DNA of 64,000 nucleotides from Tahibacter soli (GCF_025717065.2 NZ_JAOVZO020000001.1:521095-585094), one strand, 5' to 3'; positions 28,034 to 38,071 are shown, numbered from the stretch's first letter. A program made the numbers and translations. The notes: generated by a model from the letters alone, not told the origin.

Positions 28034-28666
28034 ATGGCGCAGACGCCGTTTGGTCAGATCGCAGCGCGATTCTTCAAGGAGCATTTTCGACCGCCGACGC
28101 CGTGCCTGCCTGCCGACTATCCGAAGTGTCCCGAGCTCGCCGGCACGCGGCTCGGCGAGCTGCTGAAGTCGTTCCGGCCCGATTCGCCGCTGGTTGACGG
28201 GCACAACCGACTGCTCGGGCCGGACCGGCTCGAAGCCGAAGGCGGCGTCGTCGTGTTCGCCGAGGAAAACCAGAACGTCAGCTACTGGGGCGTCGCGGTC
28301 GCGGATCTCGCGGCCGCGGTCCCGCCCGTGCTGCGTTCGGAAAACGTCGCGCCGGTGACATGGCAGCGCGAATTCGACAGCCTCGACGCTTTCCTGTCGG
28401 TGTTCTGCCTGTGGCAGGCGCTGAACGGCGCGTGGCCGCGACACGGCCTGGCGACGCGCAAGGCGGCAATGTCCAAAAAGCTGCAAAGTCATCTCGAGCC
28501 GATCGACGTCGGCGCGAACGGCTCGGGGCTGTCGTTCTTCGCGCGCGGCACCGACCTCATCGTCGCGACGGCCGGCAAGGAGCTTTTCGCCGCGGCGAAC
28601 GGCGACGCCGCGTGGAACGCGTTTCTCGCCGTCTCGCCGGCGATGCGCGAACTGCACGACGAGTAG
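28034..28666 (+). CDS. SUKH (SMI1/KNR4)-like immunity protein
   Basis: A 210-residue cytoplasmic protein starting 3 bases after the toxin stop, with AGAAGGTG as ribosome binding site within the end of the toxin gene. The core VVVFAEENQNVSYWGVAVAD followed by PPVLRSENVAPVTWQREFDS matches the pattern of SUKH-fold immunity proteins (FxEENQxxxxWG, then PPV and W). SUKH proteins commonly neutralise polymorphic nuclease and deaminase toxins by direct binding. Position right after an RHS deaminase tip supports the pairing. The family name rests on pattern recognition; the antitoxin role is inference from position and family. Confidence 0.78.
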   Translation: MAQTPFGQIAARFFKEHFRPPTPCLPADYPKCPELAGTRLGELLKSFRPDSPLVDGHNRLLGPDRLEAEGGVVVFAEENQNVSYWGVAVADLAAAVPPVLRSENVAPVTWQREFDSLDAFLSVFCLWQALNGAWPRHGLATRKAAMSKKLQSHLEPIDVGANGSGLSFFARGTDLIVATAGKELFAAANGDAAWNAFLAVSPAMRELHDE

Positions 28667-28699
28667 CCGGCGACGTGCGGCGGCAACCGCCGCACGACA

Positions 28700-28711
28700 T
28701 CAAACAAGTGT

Positions 28712-28715
<4 letters not shown>
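28700..28715. promoter_or_regulatory. Palindromic operator, PsrA-like
   Basis: TCAAACAAGTGTTTGA is a 7-bp perfect inverted repeat with a 2-base centre. It contains CAAAC-N4-GTTTG, which fits the described binding consensus (G/C)AAAC-N2-4-GTTT(G/C) of PsrA, a long-chain-fatty-acid-responsive TetR regulator of Pseudomonas and relatives. It overlaps the -35 element of the lipase promoter, an arrangement expected for repression relieved by fatty acid. The regulator gene is not in this window. Confidence 0.6.
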
Positions 28716-29859
<1,144 letters not shown>

Positions 29860-29872
29860 AGCGCGTGCCGTC

Positions 29873-30874
29873 ATGAAGCACTCCCGCACCGTCGCGTTCG
29901 CGGCGCTCGTCGCGCTCGCGCTCGGCGCCGCGTGGGTCTGGCGGGTCCAACGTCCCGCCGCTGCGACGCCCGCCGCCGCCCCACCGGCGGCGGGCGCCGG
30001 CAGCAACGCCGCGCCGTCGTCGGAACGGCTTTCGGGCACCGCGGCGACGCGCGTGCCCGAAGCGCCGCCGCGCGATTCGCTGCGCGGCACCGACGTCGAC
30101 GGCGCGATACGTCTCGACGCGAACGGCGACCCGATCGCGGACCGCGAACTGCGCCGCGTGTTCGACTATTTTCTCGAGCGACTCGGCGAGCGTTCGCCCG
30201 ACGCGATACGCGCGAGCCTCGTCGCGTGGCTCGCGCAGGCGTCGGGCCTGCCGGCGCGCGCCCAGACGCGCGTGCTCGAACTGTTCGACGCCTATGTCGA
30301 CGCCGAGCGCGAGGCGGTCGCGCTCGCGGCGAGCGGCGATCTGCAGAACGATCTTGCCCGCCGCGCGGCGCTGCGGCGCGAACGGCTAGGCGCGGCCGTC
30401 GCCGATGCGTGGTTCGGCGCGGACGAGCGCTATGCCGACTTCACGCTGCGGCGCCTGGCGCTGGAGCGCGACACGTCGCTCGACATGGCCGAACGGCTGG
30501 CGCGACGCGAGGTGCTGGAAAGCGATCTCGATCCCGCGCATGCGGAGTCGCTGCGCGAAAGTACCGAATTTCAACACGCGACCGCGCAGACCGCGCGGCT
30601 CGACGCGCTCGACGCCGATGCGGCGCAGCGCCATGCCGAACGCGCGGCCGAGTGGGGCGAAGACGCCGCGCAGCGGCTCGCGCAGCTCGATACGCAGCGC
30701 GCGCAATGGCGGCAGCGGCTGCAGGACTATGCGCACGAACGCGCGGCGATCGCGAACGACGCCTCGCTGACGGCGGCGGCGCGCGACGCGAGGATCGAGG
30801 CCCTGCTGGCGTCGCGGTTCGACGAGGCGGAGCGCCGACGCGTATTGGCGCTCGCGGAGGCGGGGCTTCTTTGA
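29873..30874 (+). CDS. lifO: Lipase-specific foldase (Lif, steric chaperone)
   Basis: A 333-residue inner-membrane-anchored periplasmic chaperone that folds the lipase encoded just upstream. An N-terminal membrane helix (VAFAALVALALGAAWVW) is followed by an Ala/Pro-rich linker (about 28-60) and the minidomain with SLRGTDVDG. The hallmark RxxFDY(F)L motif is present as RRVFDYFLERLGE (residues 94-106). The rest is the long charged helical scaffold expected of Lif, ending QALAEAGLL-like. The gene ends at 30874, two bases before a strong hairpin that could end the transcript. Confidence 0.94.
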   Translation: MKHSRTVAFAALVALALGAAWVWRVQRPAAATPAAAPPAAGAGSNAAPSSERLSGTAATRVPEAPPRDSLRGTDVDGAIRLDANGDPIADRELRRVFDYFLERLGERSPDAIRASLVAWLAQASGLPARAQTRVLELFDAYVDAEREAVALAASGDLQNDLARRAALRRERLGAAVADAWFGADERYADFTLRRLALERDTSLDMAERLARREVLESDLDPAHAESLRESTEFQHATAQTARLDALDADAAQRHAERAAEWGEDAAQRLAQLDTQRAQWRQRLQDYAHERAAIANDASLTAAARDARIEALLASRFDEAERRRVLALAEAGLL

Positions 30875-30875
30875 G

Positions 30876-31049
30876 CCCTCTCCCCCAAGCAAGCTTGGGG
30901 GAGAGGGTTGGGAGAGGGGGCGACGCATCGTCCGCCACAACGCGGGATTTTCGCGAAACGTATGTATCGCGAAGATCGAATGCATCGCGGCCTGACGCGG
31001 CGCCCCCTCACCCCGGCCCTCTCCCCCGCAAGCTCGCGGGGAAGAGGGA
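30876..31049. repeat. REPIN-like paired inverted hairpin repeat, copy 1
   Basis: Left hairpin 30876-30907 is CCCTCTCCCCCAAG / CTTGGGGGAGAGGG with loop CAAG. Its flank reads GGGAGAGGGGGCGACGC, and the inverted partner GCGCCCCCTCACCCC plus a second, imperfect hairpin ends at 31049. It fills the gap between the convergent foldase and kinase genes and could act as a two-way terminator. Confidence 0.75.
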
Positions 31050-31057
31050 GCAGGTCG

Positions 31058-32074
31058 TCAGCGGCTCTGCGCCGCCCCGGCCCCCAGCTCCGCAATCGTC
31101 CGCGCCATCTTTCCGGCCGCGAGCGCCTGTTCGCTCGACGCATTGCCGTCGATCGCGCGCTTCATCACGCCCTGCGCGATCGCCGCGAGCCGGAAGAAAT
31201 GGAACGCGAGATGGAACGGCCATTCGGCACGCGGATCGAGACCCGTGCGCGCAGCGAACGCGTCGAGCAGCGCCGCTTCGTCCGGAATGCCGAGCGCCGC
31301 CCGGTCGAGTCCCGCGAGCCCCGGCAGCACCGGGTTGCGCGGCAGGCGCAGCGCCATGCAGAAGTAGCCGAGGTCGGCGAGCGGATGTCCCAACGTGGAC
31401 AATTCCCAGTCGACGACCGCGCCGACGCGATCGTCGATCCACATCAGATTGTCGATGCGGAAGTCGCCGTGCACGAGCGCGACCTTGCCGTCGTCGTCGG
31501 GCAGGTTCGCCGGCAGCCAGTCGATCAGCGCATCCATCGCCGCGATGGTTTCGGTTTCGCTCGCGCGGTACTGCGCCGTCCAGCGCGACACCTGCCGCGC
31601 GAAATAGCTGCCGGGCTTGCCGTAGTCGGCGAGGCCCGCCGCGTCGACGTCGAGCGTCGCGAGCGCGACGAGCGTGTCGAGCACCCTGCCGTACATCGCG
31701 CCGCGCGTCGCGGCGTCGACGTCGGGCAGCGCCGGATCCCACTGCACGCGGCCCGGCACGTAGGCCATCACGTAGAACATGCTGCCGATCACCGCGTCGT
31801 CGCGGCACAGCGCGAGCGGACGCGCGACCGGTATGGCGCCGCCGTGCAGCGCCTGCAGCACGCGAAACTCGCGGTCGACCGCGTGCGCCGATGCGAGCAG
31901 CGCGCCGGGCGGCTTGCGCCGCAGCACGCAGCGGCCCGACGCGGCCTCGATCAGATAGGTCGGATTCGACTGCCCGCCCTTGAACTTCGTCGCCGATTCG
32001 ATGCCGTCGAAACCGGCGACGTGTTCGCGCAGCCATGTGCCGAGCGCCGCGAGCGGCAGGTCCGCGGCGCTCAT
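31058..32074 (-). CDS. APH-family kinase (phosphotransferase) paired with acyl-CoA dehydrogenase
   Basis: A 338-residue cytoplasmic protein of the aminoglycoside-phosphotransferase/choline-kinase fold. Visible: [14 protein letters not shown] (nucleotide loop), VLRRKPPG (Lys/Arg contact), [13 protein letters not shown] (catalytic loop with Asp and Asn) and [19 protein letters not shown] (metal-binding Asp). This exact type is fused to an acyl-CoA dehydrogenase in animal ACAD10 and ACAD11, and is the separate kinase LvaA in Pseudomonas levulinate catabolism, which phosphorylates 4-hydroxyacyl-CoA. Here its ATG overlaps the stop of the dehydrogenase gene, supporting the same two-step job. It is not an antibiotic resistance gene by this context. 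Confidence 0.88.
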   Translation of the reverse strand: MSAADLPLAALGTWLREHVAGFDGIESATKFKGGQSNPTYLIEAASGRCVLRRKPPGALLASAHAVDREFRVLQALHGGAIPVARPLALCRDDAVIGSMFYVMAYVPGRVQWDPALPDVDAATRGAMYGRVLDTLVALATLDVDAAGLADYGKPGSYFARQVSRWTAQYRASETETIAAMDALIDWLPANLPDDDGKVALVHGDFRIDNLMWIDDRVGAVVDWELSTLGHPLADLGYFCMALRLPRNPVLPGLAGLDRAALGIPDEAALLDAFAARTGLDPRAEWPFHLAFHFFRLAAIAQGVMKRAIDGNASSEQALAAGKMARTIAELGAGAAQSR

Positions 32075-33282
32075 GCGTGCGCTCCGCGCAGCATCGATTT
32101 CGCCAATGCGGCCATGTGTACTTCGTCGGGTCCGTCGGCGAGGCGCAGCGCGCGCGCGCCGGCATACGCGTGCGCGAGGAAGAAGTCGTCCGAGAGACCG
32201 GCGCCGCCGTGCACCTGGATCGCGCGGTCGATTACCTCGCACGCCATGCGCGGCGCGACGATCTTGATCATGCCGATGGCGTCCTTCGCGGCCTTGTTGC
32301 CGTGCCGGTCGAGCGCGTCGGCCGCCGCGAGCGTGAGCAGGCGCGCCTGTTCGATGTCGCAGCGCGACTGCGCGATCGCCTGCTGCACCGTGCCCTGCGC
32401 CGCGAGCGGCTTGCCGAACGCCACGCGCGACTGCGCGCGCGCGACCATCGCTTCGAGCGCGCGCTGGGCGAGGCCGATCAGGCGCATGCAATGGTGGATG
32501 CGGCCGGGACCGAGCCGGCCCTGCGCGATTTCGAACCCGCGGCCTTCGCCGAGAATCAGGTTCGCCGCCGGCACGCGCACGCCGTCGAAGCGCACCTCGG
32601 CGTGACCGTGCGGCGCGTCGTCGTAGCCGAACACCGGCAGCGGCCGCACGATCTCGACGCCCGGCGTGTCGCGCGGCACCAGGATCATGCCGTGGCGCCG
32701 GTGCGGCTCGGCGTCGGGATTCGTCACGCCCATCACGATGAACACGGCGCAGCGCGGGTCCGTCGCGCCGGTCGTCCACCATTTGCGGCCCGTGACGACA
32801 TAGTCGCCGTTGTCGCGGACGATGCGCGTGGCGATGTTCGTCGCGTCGCTCGACGCGACGTCGGGCTCGGTCATCGCGAATGCCGAGCGGATTCGTCCGT
32901 CGAGCAGCGGCGCGAGCCAGCGCGCCTTGTGTTCGTCCGAACCGTAGTGCAGCAGCACTTCCATGTTGCCGGTGTCGGGCGCGTTGCAGTTGAACACTTC
33001 CGGTGCGATCAGCGAGCGGCCGGTCGCTTCGGCGAGCGGCGCGTAGTCGAGGTTCGAGAGGCCCGCGCCGAGTTCGGCGTGCGGCAGGAACAGATTCCAC
33101 AATCCCGCCTCGCGCGCTTCGCGCTTCAGGCGCTCCATCACCGGCGGAATCGTCCAGCGCTGCCCGGCTTGCGCGACGTGCGCGTGGTACTGCGCCTCCG
33201 CCGGCAGCACGCGTTCGTCGACGAAGGCGGCAAGGCGCGCGAGCAATGCGGCGGCGCGGTCGGACGGCGCAAAGAGATTCAT
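32071..33282 (-). CDS. Acyl-CoA dehydrogenase (ACAD10/11-like)
   Basis: A 403-residue FAD-dependent flavoenzyme. The start at ATG 33282 ([14 protein letters not shown]) overlaps the stop of the phosphatase gene as TGATG. Family features: helical N-terminal domain, [17 protein letters not shown] (FAD and substrate contacts), [15 protein letters not shown] (beta domain), [20 protein letters not shown] and the C-terminal [24 protein letters not shown]. In the ACAD10/11 pathway this enzyme acts on the 4-phosphoacyl-CoA made by the kinase to give an enoyl-CoA that enters beta-oxidation. A general medium- or long-chain role cannot be excluded. Confidence 0.9.
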   Translation of the reverse strand: MNLFAPSDRAAALLARLAAFVDERVLPAEAQYHAHVAQAGQRWTIPPVMERLKREAREAGLWNLFLPHAELGAGLSNLDYAPLAEATGRSLIAPEVFNCNAPDTGNMEVLLHYGSDEHKARWLAPLLDGRIRSAFAMTEPDVASSDATNIATRIVRDNGDYVVTGRKWWTTGATDPRCAVFIVMGVTNPDAEPHRRHGMILVPRDTPGVEIVRPLPVFGYDDAPHGHAEVRFDGVRVPAANLILGEGRGFEIAQGRLGPGRIHHCMRLIGLAQRALEAMVARAQSRVAFGKPLAAQGTVQQAIAQSRCDIEQARLLTLAAADALDRHGNKAAKDAIGMIKIVAPRMACEVIDRAIQVHGGAGLSDDFFLAHAYAGARALRLADGPDEVHMAALAKSMLRGAHA

Positions 33283-33980
33283 CAGTAGTAGCTCTTCAGA
33301 TGCGAGTGTTCCGGCGGGTCCAGATGCGGCACGTGGCTCCAGCGCGCGAGCGTCCACTTTTCGCCTTCGCGCAGGAATTCCACGATGCCGGAATTGTGCA
33401 GGGCGAGGTTGAGTTCGATCGTGCGCGCCTCGTCGTAGCCGAACGTCGCCTGCGCGCAGCGCGCGATCGCGCCGCCGGAGCTGACCACGAGCGTCGTCGA
33501 AACGGCCTCGGCGCGCCGCCGCGCGCGTTCGACGCGCGTGCGGAACGCGGCGAGCGTCTCGGGCATCGCGGCATCGAGCGCGCCTTCGTGCCAGGCGAGA
33601 AACGCGCGGCCGAGCAGGGCGCGCACGCGCGCCGGCTCGCGGCCGTGCAGGTAGTCGAGATCGGGATCGTGCGGCGCATGCGCGATGTAGCCGCGCAAGA
33701 GGCTTTCGTGGTCGAACTCGTTCCAGTCGGCGTCGACCGACTCGGCCGGCAGCGTGCGGCCCGCATCGGCCGCCGCCGCGCGGATCGCCGCGAGCGTCTG
33801 CGCGTGGCGGCGATGCTCGCCGATGCGCACCGCGTCGAAGCGAAGATCGGGCTGGGCGGCGAACCAGTGCGCGAGCAGTTCGGCCTGGCGCAGGCCGCGC
33901 TCGGACAGGCGGTCGTAGTCGTCGGTGCCGTAGCTCGCCTGGGCGTGGCGCACCAGGACGAGGCGCTGCGGGCGGTTCAT
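33282..33980 (-). CDS. Histidine phosphatase superfamily protein with altered second histidine
   Basis: A 232-residue cytoplasmic protein. The phosphate pocket starts [13 protein letters not shown], with Arg11 and the nucleophile His12, and [12 protein letters not shown] follows as in PGAM/SixA-type enzymes. The second catalytic His normally lies in a HGG motif, but here the segment is [14 protein letters not shown], with Ser at that place. Activity may be reduced or specialised. The gene is the first of three overlapping minus-strand genes (phosphatase, dehydrogenase, kinase), so it may act on a phosphorylated intermediate of the same pathway (inference). Confidence 0.82.
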   Translation of the reverse strand: MNRPQRLVLVRHAQASYGTDDYDRLSERGLRQAELLAHWFAAQPDLRFDAVRIGEHRRHAQTLAAIRAAAADAGRTLPAESVDADWNEFDHESLLRGYIAHAPHDPDLDYLHGREPARVRALLGRAFLAWHEGALDAAMPETLAAFRTRVERARRRAEAVSTTLVVSSGGAIARCAQATFGYDEARTIELNLALHNSGIVEFLREGEKWTLARWSHVPHLDPPEHSHLKSYY

Positions 33981-34439
33981 TCAGTCGGTCACGTAGTTCT
34001 TGCTGAACTTCAGCGTGTGGGCGCGCGTCGCGCCGTCGGGTTTCACGTCGATCTGGAAGCGGTAAGTATCGGTGCCGCTGCCGACCGGGAATTCGCCGAG
34101 GTAGTACACCGCGCCGTCTTCCTTGATCTCGCGCAGCGCGAGCGTCGTGCGCTGGCCCGAGAGGTTGGTCGCCGATCCGGTGATCGTCGCCGCGACCGGC
34201 GTCGGTTCGGCCGTGCCGTTGTCCTTCTGCACCGCGATGTTGACGAGGCCGCGATGGCCTGAGCGCTGCAGCTTGTAGGCCTGCGCGACTTCCGGCGCGA
34301 GCTGGTCGGCCGACAGCGCGTTGTAGTGCACGATGTAGCCGTCGAATTTTTCGAGCTGTTCGGCGCGACCGCGCGCGGGCATCAGCAGCATCAGCATCGC
34401 CGCGCCGGCGACGAGGCCGATCTTGTAAGCCGTTTTCAT
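33981..34439 (-). CDS. DUF4426 family exported protein
   Basis: A 152-residue protein with a signal peptide ([20 protein letters not shown] then PARGRAEQ). The mature part begins [32 protein letters not shown] and continues with beta-strands; this HYNAL...YKLxRS...GxVNIAV pattern is characteristic of DUF4426. Function unknown. In Pseudomonas a homologue lies next to yggT and metXW, so the yggT neighbour here fits conserved synteny. Its stop directly abuts the start of the phosphatase gene. Confidence 0.82.
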   Translation of the reverse strand: MKTAYKIGLVAGAAMLMLLMPARGRAEQLEKFDGYIVHYNALSADQLAPEVAQAYKLQRSGHRGLVNIAVQKDNGTAEPTPVAATITGSATNLSGQRTTLALREIKEDGAVYYLGEFPVGSGTDTYRFQIDVKPDGATRAHTLKFSKNYVTD

Positions 34440-34479
34440 GGCCGATCTCCTGCGCTGTCGATTGCCCGAATCTTACCGC

Positions 34480-35058
34480 TCAGACGAGCGGCAGCGCGAA
34501 CGCGCCGAGCGCGCTGGCAAGCTTGCCGACGAAGATCATCGCAATGCGGATCGCGAGACCTGCGTACAGCGGCGCCAGGCTGACCGGCCACGAATGCGGC
34601 GGAATCCGATAGAACGGCCGCAGGATCGGGTCGGTGATGCCGTAGACGACTTCCACCGCCGGATTGCCGTGCGCCGGCGAGAAGAAGCTCATCAGCGCGA
34701 AAATGACGATCAGCCAGAACGCCCCGGTCAGCAAATAGAACAACAGCCCGATGAAGCCGTCGGTGAGAAGCCGCACGGGATCGATCGGCAGGCCGACGAT
34801 CAGCGCGATCGTCGCGATTTCGGCGATCAGGATCAGCCAGGCGACGAAGACCGCCGCCAGACTCAGCTTGCGATAGGGCGGCAGCACCCGCATCAGCGGC
34901 CCGATCACCGGATTGGTGAACTTGTAGACGAACTGGCAGATCGGGTTGGAAAAGCGCGTCGTCGACAGCGGCAGCGCGATGCGCAGCGCGACGATCAGCA
35001 TCAGCGTGCCGAACACGAGTTGCACCAGCAGGATCAGAATTTCAGTCAGCGCCGACAT
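34480..35058 (-). CDS. yggT: YggT family integral membrane protein
   Basis: A 192-residue inner-membrane protein with two copies of the YggT repeat, each a pair of helices. Copy 1: ILILLVQLVFGTLMLIVALRI then TNPVIGPLMRVLP. Copy 2: FIGLLFYLLTGAFWLIVIFA then ITDPILRPFYRIPP. The xxDP(I/V)xxPxxRxxP loops are the family mark. The biochemical role is not settled; homologues affect osmotic and cell-envelope behaviour. It lies 3 bases downstream of proC, the usual arrangement. Confidence 0.93.
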   Translation of the reverse strand: MSALTEILILLVQLVFGTLMLIVALRIALPLSTTRFSNPICQFVYKFTNPVIGPLMRVLPPYRKLSLAAVFVAWLILIAEIATIALIVGLPIDPVRLLTDGFIGLLFYLLTGAFWLIVIFALMSFFSPAHGNPAVEVVYGITDPILRPFYRIPPHSWPVSLAPLYAGLAIRIAMIFVGKLASALGAFALPLV

Positions 35059-35061
35059 GGT

Positions 35062-35889
35062 TCAGCCTCCCGAACCGGCCGACAGCTCGCGCCCTCGCCG
35101 CGTCGCCGCGTCGACCGCGTTCGCGACGAGGTCGCGAAAACCGCCGGCCGCGAACGCGTCGAGCGCGGCCTGCGTCGTGCCGTTCGGCGACGTCACGCGC
35201 TCGCGCAGGCGTGCCGGCGTCTCGCCGTCTTCGCGCAGCATGCGGCCGGCGCCGAGCGCGGTCTGCGTCGCGAGCGCGCGTGCGGCATCGGCAGGCAGGC
35301 CGTGCGCGACGGCCGCGGCTTCGAGCGCTTCGACGAGCAGGAAGAAATATGCCGGTGCGGAACCGGAAATCGCGGTGACGACATCCATCAGGTCTTCGCG
35401 CTCGACCCACACGGTGAGCCCGGCCGCGCCGAGGATGCGTTCGGCCGCTGCGCGTTCGGCGTCGCCGACGCGCGCGTTCGCGCAGAGGCCGGTGGCGCCG
35501 GCGCCGATTAGCGCGGGCGTGTTCGGCATCGCGCGGACGACGGCCAAACCGCCGCCGCACCATGCGTCGATCTGGTCGATGCGCACGCCCGCCGCGATCG
35601 AGATCACGAGCGGCTTGTGCGCGAGCGTCGGCGCGAGCGCGGTGCAGACGGGCTGCATGACCTGCGGCTTGACCGCGAGCAGCACGACGCCGGCGCCGCA
35701 CGCGGCCTCACCGTTGTCGGCGTGGACGGACAGGCCGAAGTCGCGCGCGAGCGCGTCGCGCAGATCGGCGTTGGGTTCGGCGACCGCGAGCGCGGCCGGA
35801 TCGGCGCCGTGGCGCACGAGTCCGCCGATCAGGCTGCGCGCCATGTTGCCGCCGCCGACGAAGGCGATGCGTTGTGGATTTGTGGTCAT
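35062..35889 (-). CDS. proC: Pyrroline-5-carboxylate reductase
   Basis: Catalyses the last step of proline synthesis, reducing pyrroline-5-carboxylate with NAD(P)H in the cytoplasm. The 275-residue product starts MTTNPQRIAFVGGGNMARSL, the Rossmann loop of ProC. VVLLAVKPQVM, VVRAMPNTPALIGAGATGLC and AISGSAPAYFFLLVEAL are conserved active-site and cofactor segments. ATG 35889 is placed at the family start; the frame remains open upstream through the repeat, which is not coding. The REPIN-like repeat at 35917 separates it from yggS, with which it is usually cotranscribed. Confidence 0.96.
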   Translation of the reverse strand: MTTNPQRIAFVGGGNMARSLIGGLVRHGADPAALAVAEPNADLRDALARDFGLSVHADNGEAACGAGVVLLAVKPQVMQPVCTALAPTLAHKPLVISIAAGVRIDQIDAWCGGGLAVVRAMPNTPALIGAGATGLCANARVGDAERAAAERILGAAGLTVWVEREDLMDVVTAISGSAPAYFFLLVEALEAAAVAHGLPADAARALATQTALGAGRMLREDGETPARLRERVTSPNGTTQAALDAFAAGGFRDLVANAVDAATRRGRELSAGSGG

Positions 35890-35916
35890 GCGATCCTCGG
35901 TCCAAAAAGTGCGACT

Positions 35917-36051
35917 CCCTCTCCCCCAACGAACGTTGGGGGAGAGGGATGGGGTGAGGGGGCGACGCTGCGCACTTCGTCGAGTTCGCGGAGGAACGCA
36001 GCGTCGCCCCCTCACCCAACCCTCTCCCCCAAGCTTGCTTGGGGGAGAGGG
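35917..36051. repeat. REPIN-like paired inverted hairpin repeat, copy 2
   Basis: Hairpins at 35917-35948 (loop GAAC) and 36020-36051 (loop CTTG), each with 14-bp stems. The inner flanks GGGTGAGGGGGCGACGCTGCG and its exact complement near 35999-36019 form a further 21-bp inverted repeat, so the whole unit can fold into one long cruciform. It lies between yggS and proC. Confidence 0.85.
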
Positions 36052-36070
36052 CTTAAGCAACAAGACGAGC

Positions 36071-36742
36071 TCAGCGCGCGCCGAACAGCGCCGAACCGAC
36101 GCGCACCATCGTCGCGCCGCATTCGATGGCCAGTTCGAAATCGTCGCTCATGCCCATCGACAGCGTATCGACGCCGGTATGGTCGCGCGCCAGCGCGTCG
36201 TACAGCGCGCGCATGCGCTCGAACGCGGCGCGGCGCAGCGCGAGGTCGGCGTGCGGCGCCGGTATCGCCATCAGTCCGCGCAGCGCGAGCGACGGCTGCG
36301 CGGCGACGGCGGCGGCGAGCGCCGCGACGTCGCCCGGCGCGCAGCCCGACTTGCTGCCCTCGTCGTCGATGTTCACCTGCACGAGCACGTTGAGCGGCGG
36401 CGCGCCGGCCGGCCGCCAGCGCGCGAGCGGTTCGACGAGCTTGGCGCGGTCGAGGCTCTGCAGCCAGTCGAACCGCTCGGCGACGTCGCGGCACTTGTTC
36501 GACTGCAGCGGCCCGATCATGTGCCATTCGAGCGGCAGGTCGGCGAGTTCGGCGCGCTTGGCGGCGCCTTCCTGCACGTAGTTTTCGCCGAACGCGCGCT
36601 GGCCGAGCGCGGCGAGCGCACGCACCGCGCCGGCCGGCTTGGTCTTGCTGACGGCGAGGAGGCGCGCCGGGCTGCGCTGCTGCGCCGCAGCAAGCTCGAT
36701 TCGCCGCATGACCGTTGTGAAGGCTGTTTCCGAGGAATTCAT
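36071..36742 (-). CDS. yggS: YggS/PipY family PLP homeostasis protein
   Basis: A 223-residue fold-type III PLP-binding protein without known enzyme activity, needed for balanced PLP and amino-acid metabolism. The PLP lysine is in LLAVSKTKPAGAVRAL (near 34), followed by FGENYVQEG, WHMIGPLQSNK, VNIDDEGSKSG, GLMAIPAP and the C-terminal phosphate-binding LSMGMSDDFELAI with VRVGSALFG. All are diagnostic. Upstream of proC and divergent from pilT, as in Pseudomonas. Confidence 0.95.
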   Translation of the reverse strand: MNSSETAFTTVMRRIELAAAQQRSPARLLAVSKTKPAGAVRALAALGQRAFGENYVQEGAAKRAELADLPLEWHMIGPLQSNKCRDVAERFDWLQSLDRAKLVEPLARWRPAGAPPLNVLVQVNIDDEGSKSGCAPGDVAALAAAVAAQPSLALRGLMAIPAPHADLALRRAAFERMRALYDALARDHTGVDTLSMGMSDDFELAIECGATMVRVGSALFGAR

Positions 36743-36776
36743 CGCAATCGCTCGCGCGGGCGGAAAAACGTCGAGC

Positions 36777-36782
36777 TATACT
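36777..36782 (+). promoter_or_regulatory. Possible -10 element for pilT
   Basis: TATACT lies 85 bases before the pilT start in the 125-base gap between divergent yggS and pilT. No good -35 is found 16-18 bases upstream (GC-rich there), so this is a weak call; an alternative sigma factor or activator could apply. Confidence 0.3.
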
Positions 36783-36867
36783 CGGGTCATTCGCACATGG
36801 GAAGGGTCTTACGCGCACAGCGGCGGGACCATCGACCGCGACCGTACAGACACATCGGGAGACGCGT

Positions 36868-37905
36868 ATGGATATCGCCGAGCTGCTTGCCTTTTCCGTC
36901 AAGAATAAAGCGTCCGACCTGCATCTGTCCGCAGGCCTGCCGCCGATGATCCGCGTCGACGGCGACGTGCGCCGCATCAATATTCCGGCGCTCGACCACA
37001 AGCAGATCCATTCGCTGATCTACGACATCATGTCGGACAAGCAGCGCCGCGACTACGAAGAATTCCTCGAGTGCGACTTCTCGTTCGAGATTCCCGGCCT
37101 CGCGCGCTTCCGCGTCAACGCGTTCAACCAGAACCGCGGCGCCGGCGCGGTGTTTCGTACCATTCCGTCCGAAGTGCTCACGCTCGAAGACCTCGCCTGC
37201 CCGAAGATCTTCAAGGAGCTGATCGAGCAGCCGCAGGGCCTGATTCTCGTGACCGGTCCGACCGGTTCGGGCAAGTCGACCACGCTCGCGGCGATGATCG
37301 ACCACGTCAACAAGAACGAATACGCGCACATCCTGACGGTCGAAGACCCGATCGAGTTCGTGCACACGTCGCAGAAGTGCCTGATCAACCAGCGCGAAAT
37401 CCACCGCGACACGCACGGCTTCAACGAAGCGCTGCGCGCGGCGCTGCGCGAAGACCCCGACTACATCCTCGTCGGCGAAATGCGCGACATCGAAACGATC
37501 CGCCTCGCGCTCACGGCGGCGGAAACGGGCCATCTCGTGTTCGCGACGCTGCACACCTCGTCGGCCGCCAAGACCGTCGACCGCATCATCGACGTGTTCC
37601 CGGCCGGCGAAAAGCCGATGGTGCGCTCGATGCTGTCCGAATCGCTGCGCGCGGTGATCTCGCAGTCGCTGATGAAGAAGGTCGGCGGCGGGCGCATCGC
37701 GGCGCACGAAATCATGATCGGCATTCCGGCGATCCGAAACCTGATTCGCGAAGACAAGGTCGCGCAGATGTACTCGTCGATCCAGACCGGCGCGCAGTAC
37801 GGCATGCAGACGCTCGACCAGTGCCTGCAGGATCTCGTGAAGCGTGGACTGGTTACGAGACAGCAGGCCATCGGCTATGCGAAGAACAAGGAAATCTTCA
37901 AGTAA
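36868..37905 (+). CDS. pilT: Type IV pilus retraction ATPase PilT
   Basis: A hexameric cytoplasmic ATPase that depolymerises type IV pili, driving twitching motility. The 345-residue length is standard. The N-terminal PAS-like domain opens MDIAELLAFSVKNKASDLHL. Walker A is GPTGSGKST (129-137, Lys135); the Asp box is around TVEDPIEFVH, Walker B is DYILVGEMRD and the His box is TGHLVFATLHTSSAAKT. The retraction-specific AIRNLIRE motif is intact (IPAIRNLIREDK). GGGAGA 8 bases before the ATG is the ribosome binding site. pilU follows beyond a REPIN-like repeat. Confidence 0.97.
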   Translation: MDIAELLAFSVKNKASDLHLSAGLPPMIRVDGDVRRINIPALDHKQIHSLIYDIMSDKQRRDYEEFLECDFSFEIPGLARFRVNAFNQNRGAGAVFRTIPSEVLTLEDLACPKIFKELIEQPQGLILVTGPTGSGKSTTLAAMIDHVNKNEYAHILTVEDPIEFVHTSQKCLINQREIHRDTHGFNEALRAALREDPDYILVGEMRDIETIRLALTAAETGHLVFATLHTSSAAKTVDRIIDVFPAGEKPMVRSMLSESLRAVISQSLMKKVGGGRIAAHEIMIGIPAIRNLIREDKVAQMYSSIQTGAQYGMQTLDQCLQDLVKRGLVTRQQAIGYAKNKEIFK

Positions 37906-37914
37906 CCACTGACT

Positions 37915-38047
37915 CCCTCTCCCCGGGCTCGCCCGGGGAGAGGGCTGGGGTGAGGGGGCGGCGCCGGGCAGTACCTCGATCTCGACGAAGGGCGGCGCGT
38001 CACCCCCTCACCCCGACCCTCTCCCCCGGCGCAGCCGGGGGAGAGGG
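37915..38047. repeat. REPIN-like paired inverted hairpin repeat, copy 3
   Basis: Hairpins at 37915-37944 (CCCTCTCCCCGGGC stem) and 38017-38047 (CCCTCTCCCCCGGC stem), with inverted GGGGTGAGGGGGCGGCGC and CGCGTCACCCCCTCACCCC flanks. It lies inside the pilT-pilU operon, so it may tune expression of pilU relative to pilT by partial termination or RNA stability. Confidence 0.82.
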
Positions 38048-38071
38048 AGGAAAGAAACGCGGGAGCCAACG

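Noticed and set aside
20210..28657. Minus-strand open frame of over 2800 codons opposite the RHS gene
   Set aside because: Same composition bias, and the plus strand has clear RHS, transglutaminase-like and deaminase motifs.
31058..32074. Aminoglycoside resistance phosphotransferase
   Set aside because: It overlaps an acyl-CoA dehydrogenase gene and matches the ACAD10/11-linked kinase pattern, so a metabolic role fits better.
35890..36063. N-terminal extension of ProC through the repeat
   Set aside because: The added residues come from the hairpin repeat and precede the normal ProC start MTTNPQRIAFVGGGNM.
37915..38047. CRISPR or tandem-repeat array
   Set aside because: Units are paired inverted hairpins at scattered sites, not regular direct repeats with spacers.
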